Assembly: GCF_003581645.1 (NCBI RefSeq) | Contig: NZ_QXFK01000016.1 | Location: 186,001-250,000 of the forward strand | Origin: Pelagerythrobacter aerophilus | GTDB lineage: Bacteria > Pseudomonadota > Alphaproteobacteria > Sphingomonadales > Sphingomonadaceae | DNA length: 64,000 nucleotides | Direction of reading: 5' to 3' | In this document: in pieces, positions 63,274-64,000 of the stretch | How the letters are laid out: every line of letters begins with the position of its first letter | How positions within the stretch are numbered: the first letter of the stretch is position 1 | The notes under the pieces: model-generated | Database searches by the model: none | Seen by the model: the letters and a program-made list of their open reading frames with translations, nothing else | Told to the model about the DNA's origin: nothing | Translations under genes and position numbers: made by a program

Positions 63274-64000
63274 AGCCAGTCGGGCACCCGCTCGGCGTCC
63301 ATGATCGCGTCGGCCGGGATGCGGTCCGCAACGACTGCGAACCGGTCGCCGTCGACCAGGACCTCGGGCACGAAGCCGCGGCTGTTGTAGCTGCTCGCCA
63401 TCGTCGCGCCGTAAGCCCCCGCGGTGCGGAACACGGCGAGATCGCCGGCCGCAAGCGCGTCGATCTCGCGGTCCATCGCGAAAGTGTCACCGGTCTCGCA
63501 GATCGGGCCGACGACGTGCGAGGTCATTCTGTTTCCGTTGGGCGCGACCGCCTCGATGTCGTGCCAGGCCCCGTACATCGCGGGGCGGGCAAGGTCGTTC
63601 ATCGCCGCATCGACGATCACGAACGGCGGGCCGTTGCCGCTGCGCTTGGAGCGGATCACACGGGTCAGCAGAATGCCCGCGTTGCCTGCGATCACGCGTC
63701 CGGGCTCGAAAGTGAGGCGCACGTCCCACCCGCTCGTCACCCGCGCGACCATGGCGCCGTAATCGGCAGGGGAGGGCATGACCTCGCCCGGCTTGTAGGG
63801 CACGCCGAGCCCGCCGCCGAGGTCGGCATGGGTGACCGAAAGCCCGGCCGCGCGCAGTTCCGCGATCAGGGCGCCGAGCTTGGTGAAGGCGCTCTCGAGC
63901 GGTTCGAGATCGCCGAGCTGGCTGCCGATGTGCACGGCCACGCCCCGCATATCGAGCCCGTCCTCCGCCGCCAGCGCGGCATAGATCGCGCCGGCGCGGT
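63270..64000 (-). CDS. lysA: Diaminopimelate decarboxylase LysA, C-terminal part (cut by window end)
   Basis: Last 242 codons, open to the window edge. Converts meso-diaminopimelate to lysine; PLP-dependent fold III. Visible: GVAVHIGSQLGDLEP, DLGGGLGVPY (phosphate loop), FEPGRVIAGNAGILL, VGPICETGDTFA with the conserved Cys, and AGAYGATMASSYNSR at the C-terminus. The PLP lysine lies upstream of the visible part. Draws on the same pool used by MurE at the start of the window. It overlaps the CysG-like gene by 4 bases. Confidence 0.95.
   Translation of the reverse strand, partial: RAGAIYAALAAEDGLDMRGVAVHIGSQLGDLEPLESAFTKLGALIAELRAAGLSVTHADLGGGLGVPYKPGEVMPSPADYGAMVARVTSGWDVRLTFEPGRVIAGNAGILLTRVIRSKRSGNGPPFVIVDAAMNDLARPAMYGAWHDIEAVAPNGNRMTSHVVGPICETGDTFAMDREIDALAAGDLAVFRTAGAYGATMASSYNSRGFVPEVLVDGDRFAVVADRIPADAIMDAERVPDWL

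Overview
This window is G+C-rich chromosomal DNA from an alphaproteobacterium, most likely order Sphingomonadales (Erythrobacteraceae- or Sphingomonadaceae-like). This is inferred from gene content, with no database search: a gapless dcw cluster, the cobA-DUF2849-cysI-DUF934-cysH sulfur cluster, an alpha-type serC-serA pair, a TonB-dependent receptor/GH3/LacI locus, and a GTTC-N7-GTTC LexA-type box. No phage, integrase, insertion sequence, rRNA or CRISPR array was seen.

Layout. (1) 1-15778: peptidoglycan/division cluster ftsI(3' end)-murE-murF-mraY-murD-ftsW-murG-murC-murB-ddl-ftsQ-ftsA, nearly all joined by 4-base overlaps, then a regulatory gap and ftsZ. (2) 15836-24251: SPOR/TPR protein, YbjN, Bax-inhibitor-1 protein, proline-rich lipoprotein, tRNA-Ala(CGC) with terminator, obgE, proB, and an NAD-dependent epimerase. 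(3) 24381-32745, minus strand: sulfur block. cobA makes the siroheme precursor; cysI, cysH, DUF934 and DUF2849 do assimilatory sulfate reduction; mscS-metC-sseA is a second translationally coupled unit; a proline-rich membrane protein lies upstream. (4) 32854-34691: queF-fumC. (5) 34735-41740, minus strand: nitrite assimilation. The nitrate sensor/antiterminator pair nasS-nasT precedes a leader with a terminator, followed by porin, FocA/NirC channel, nirB and nirD. (6) 41861-48806: glycan-use locus with a GH3 exo-glycosidase and a TonB-dependent receptor diverging from shared operators, plus a LacI regulator. (7) 48908-54000: tRNA-Thr(UGU), RNase-H-like protein plus rarA, padR-DUF2218, membrane protein, glycosyltransferase. 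(8) 54109-60673: serC (candidate leader RNA), serA, hisZ, purA, and a MarR-like regulator under a candidate SOS box. (9) 60674-61710: about 1 kb with no convincing gene, studded with palindromic repeats. (10) 61711-64000, minus strand: a manganese exporter of the UPF0016 family behind a yybP-ykoY riboswitch, a siroheme synthase with a decayed methyltransferase tail, and lysA (cut by the window end).

Two themes link the regions. Siroheme connects cobA, the CysG-like protein, CysI and NirB. RNA-level control is suggested at three loci: the NasT target leader, the manganese riboswitch and the serC leader. The most promising unexpected signals are the NasT-type leader with two AACGC hexaloops, the clear riboswitch in front of a TTG-started exporter, the truncated methyltransferase domain, paired LacI-type operators 62 bp apart, and a LexA-type box before an unusual two-part MarR protein.
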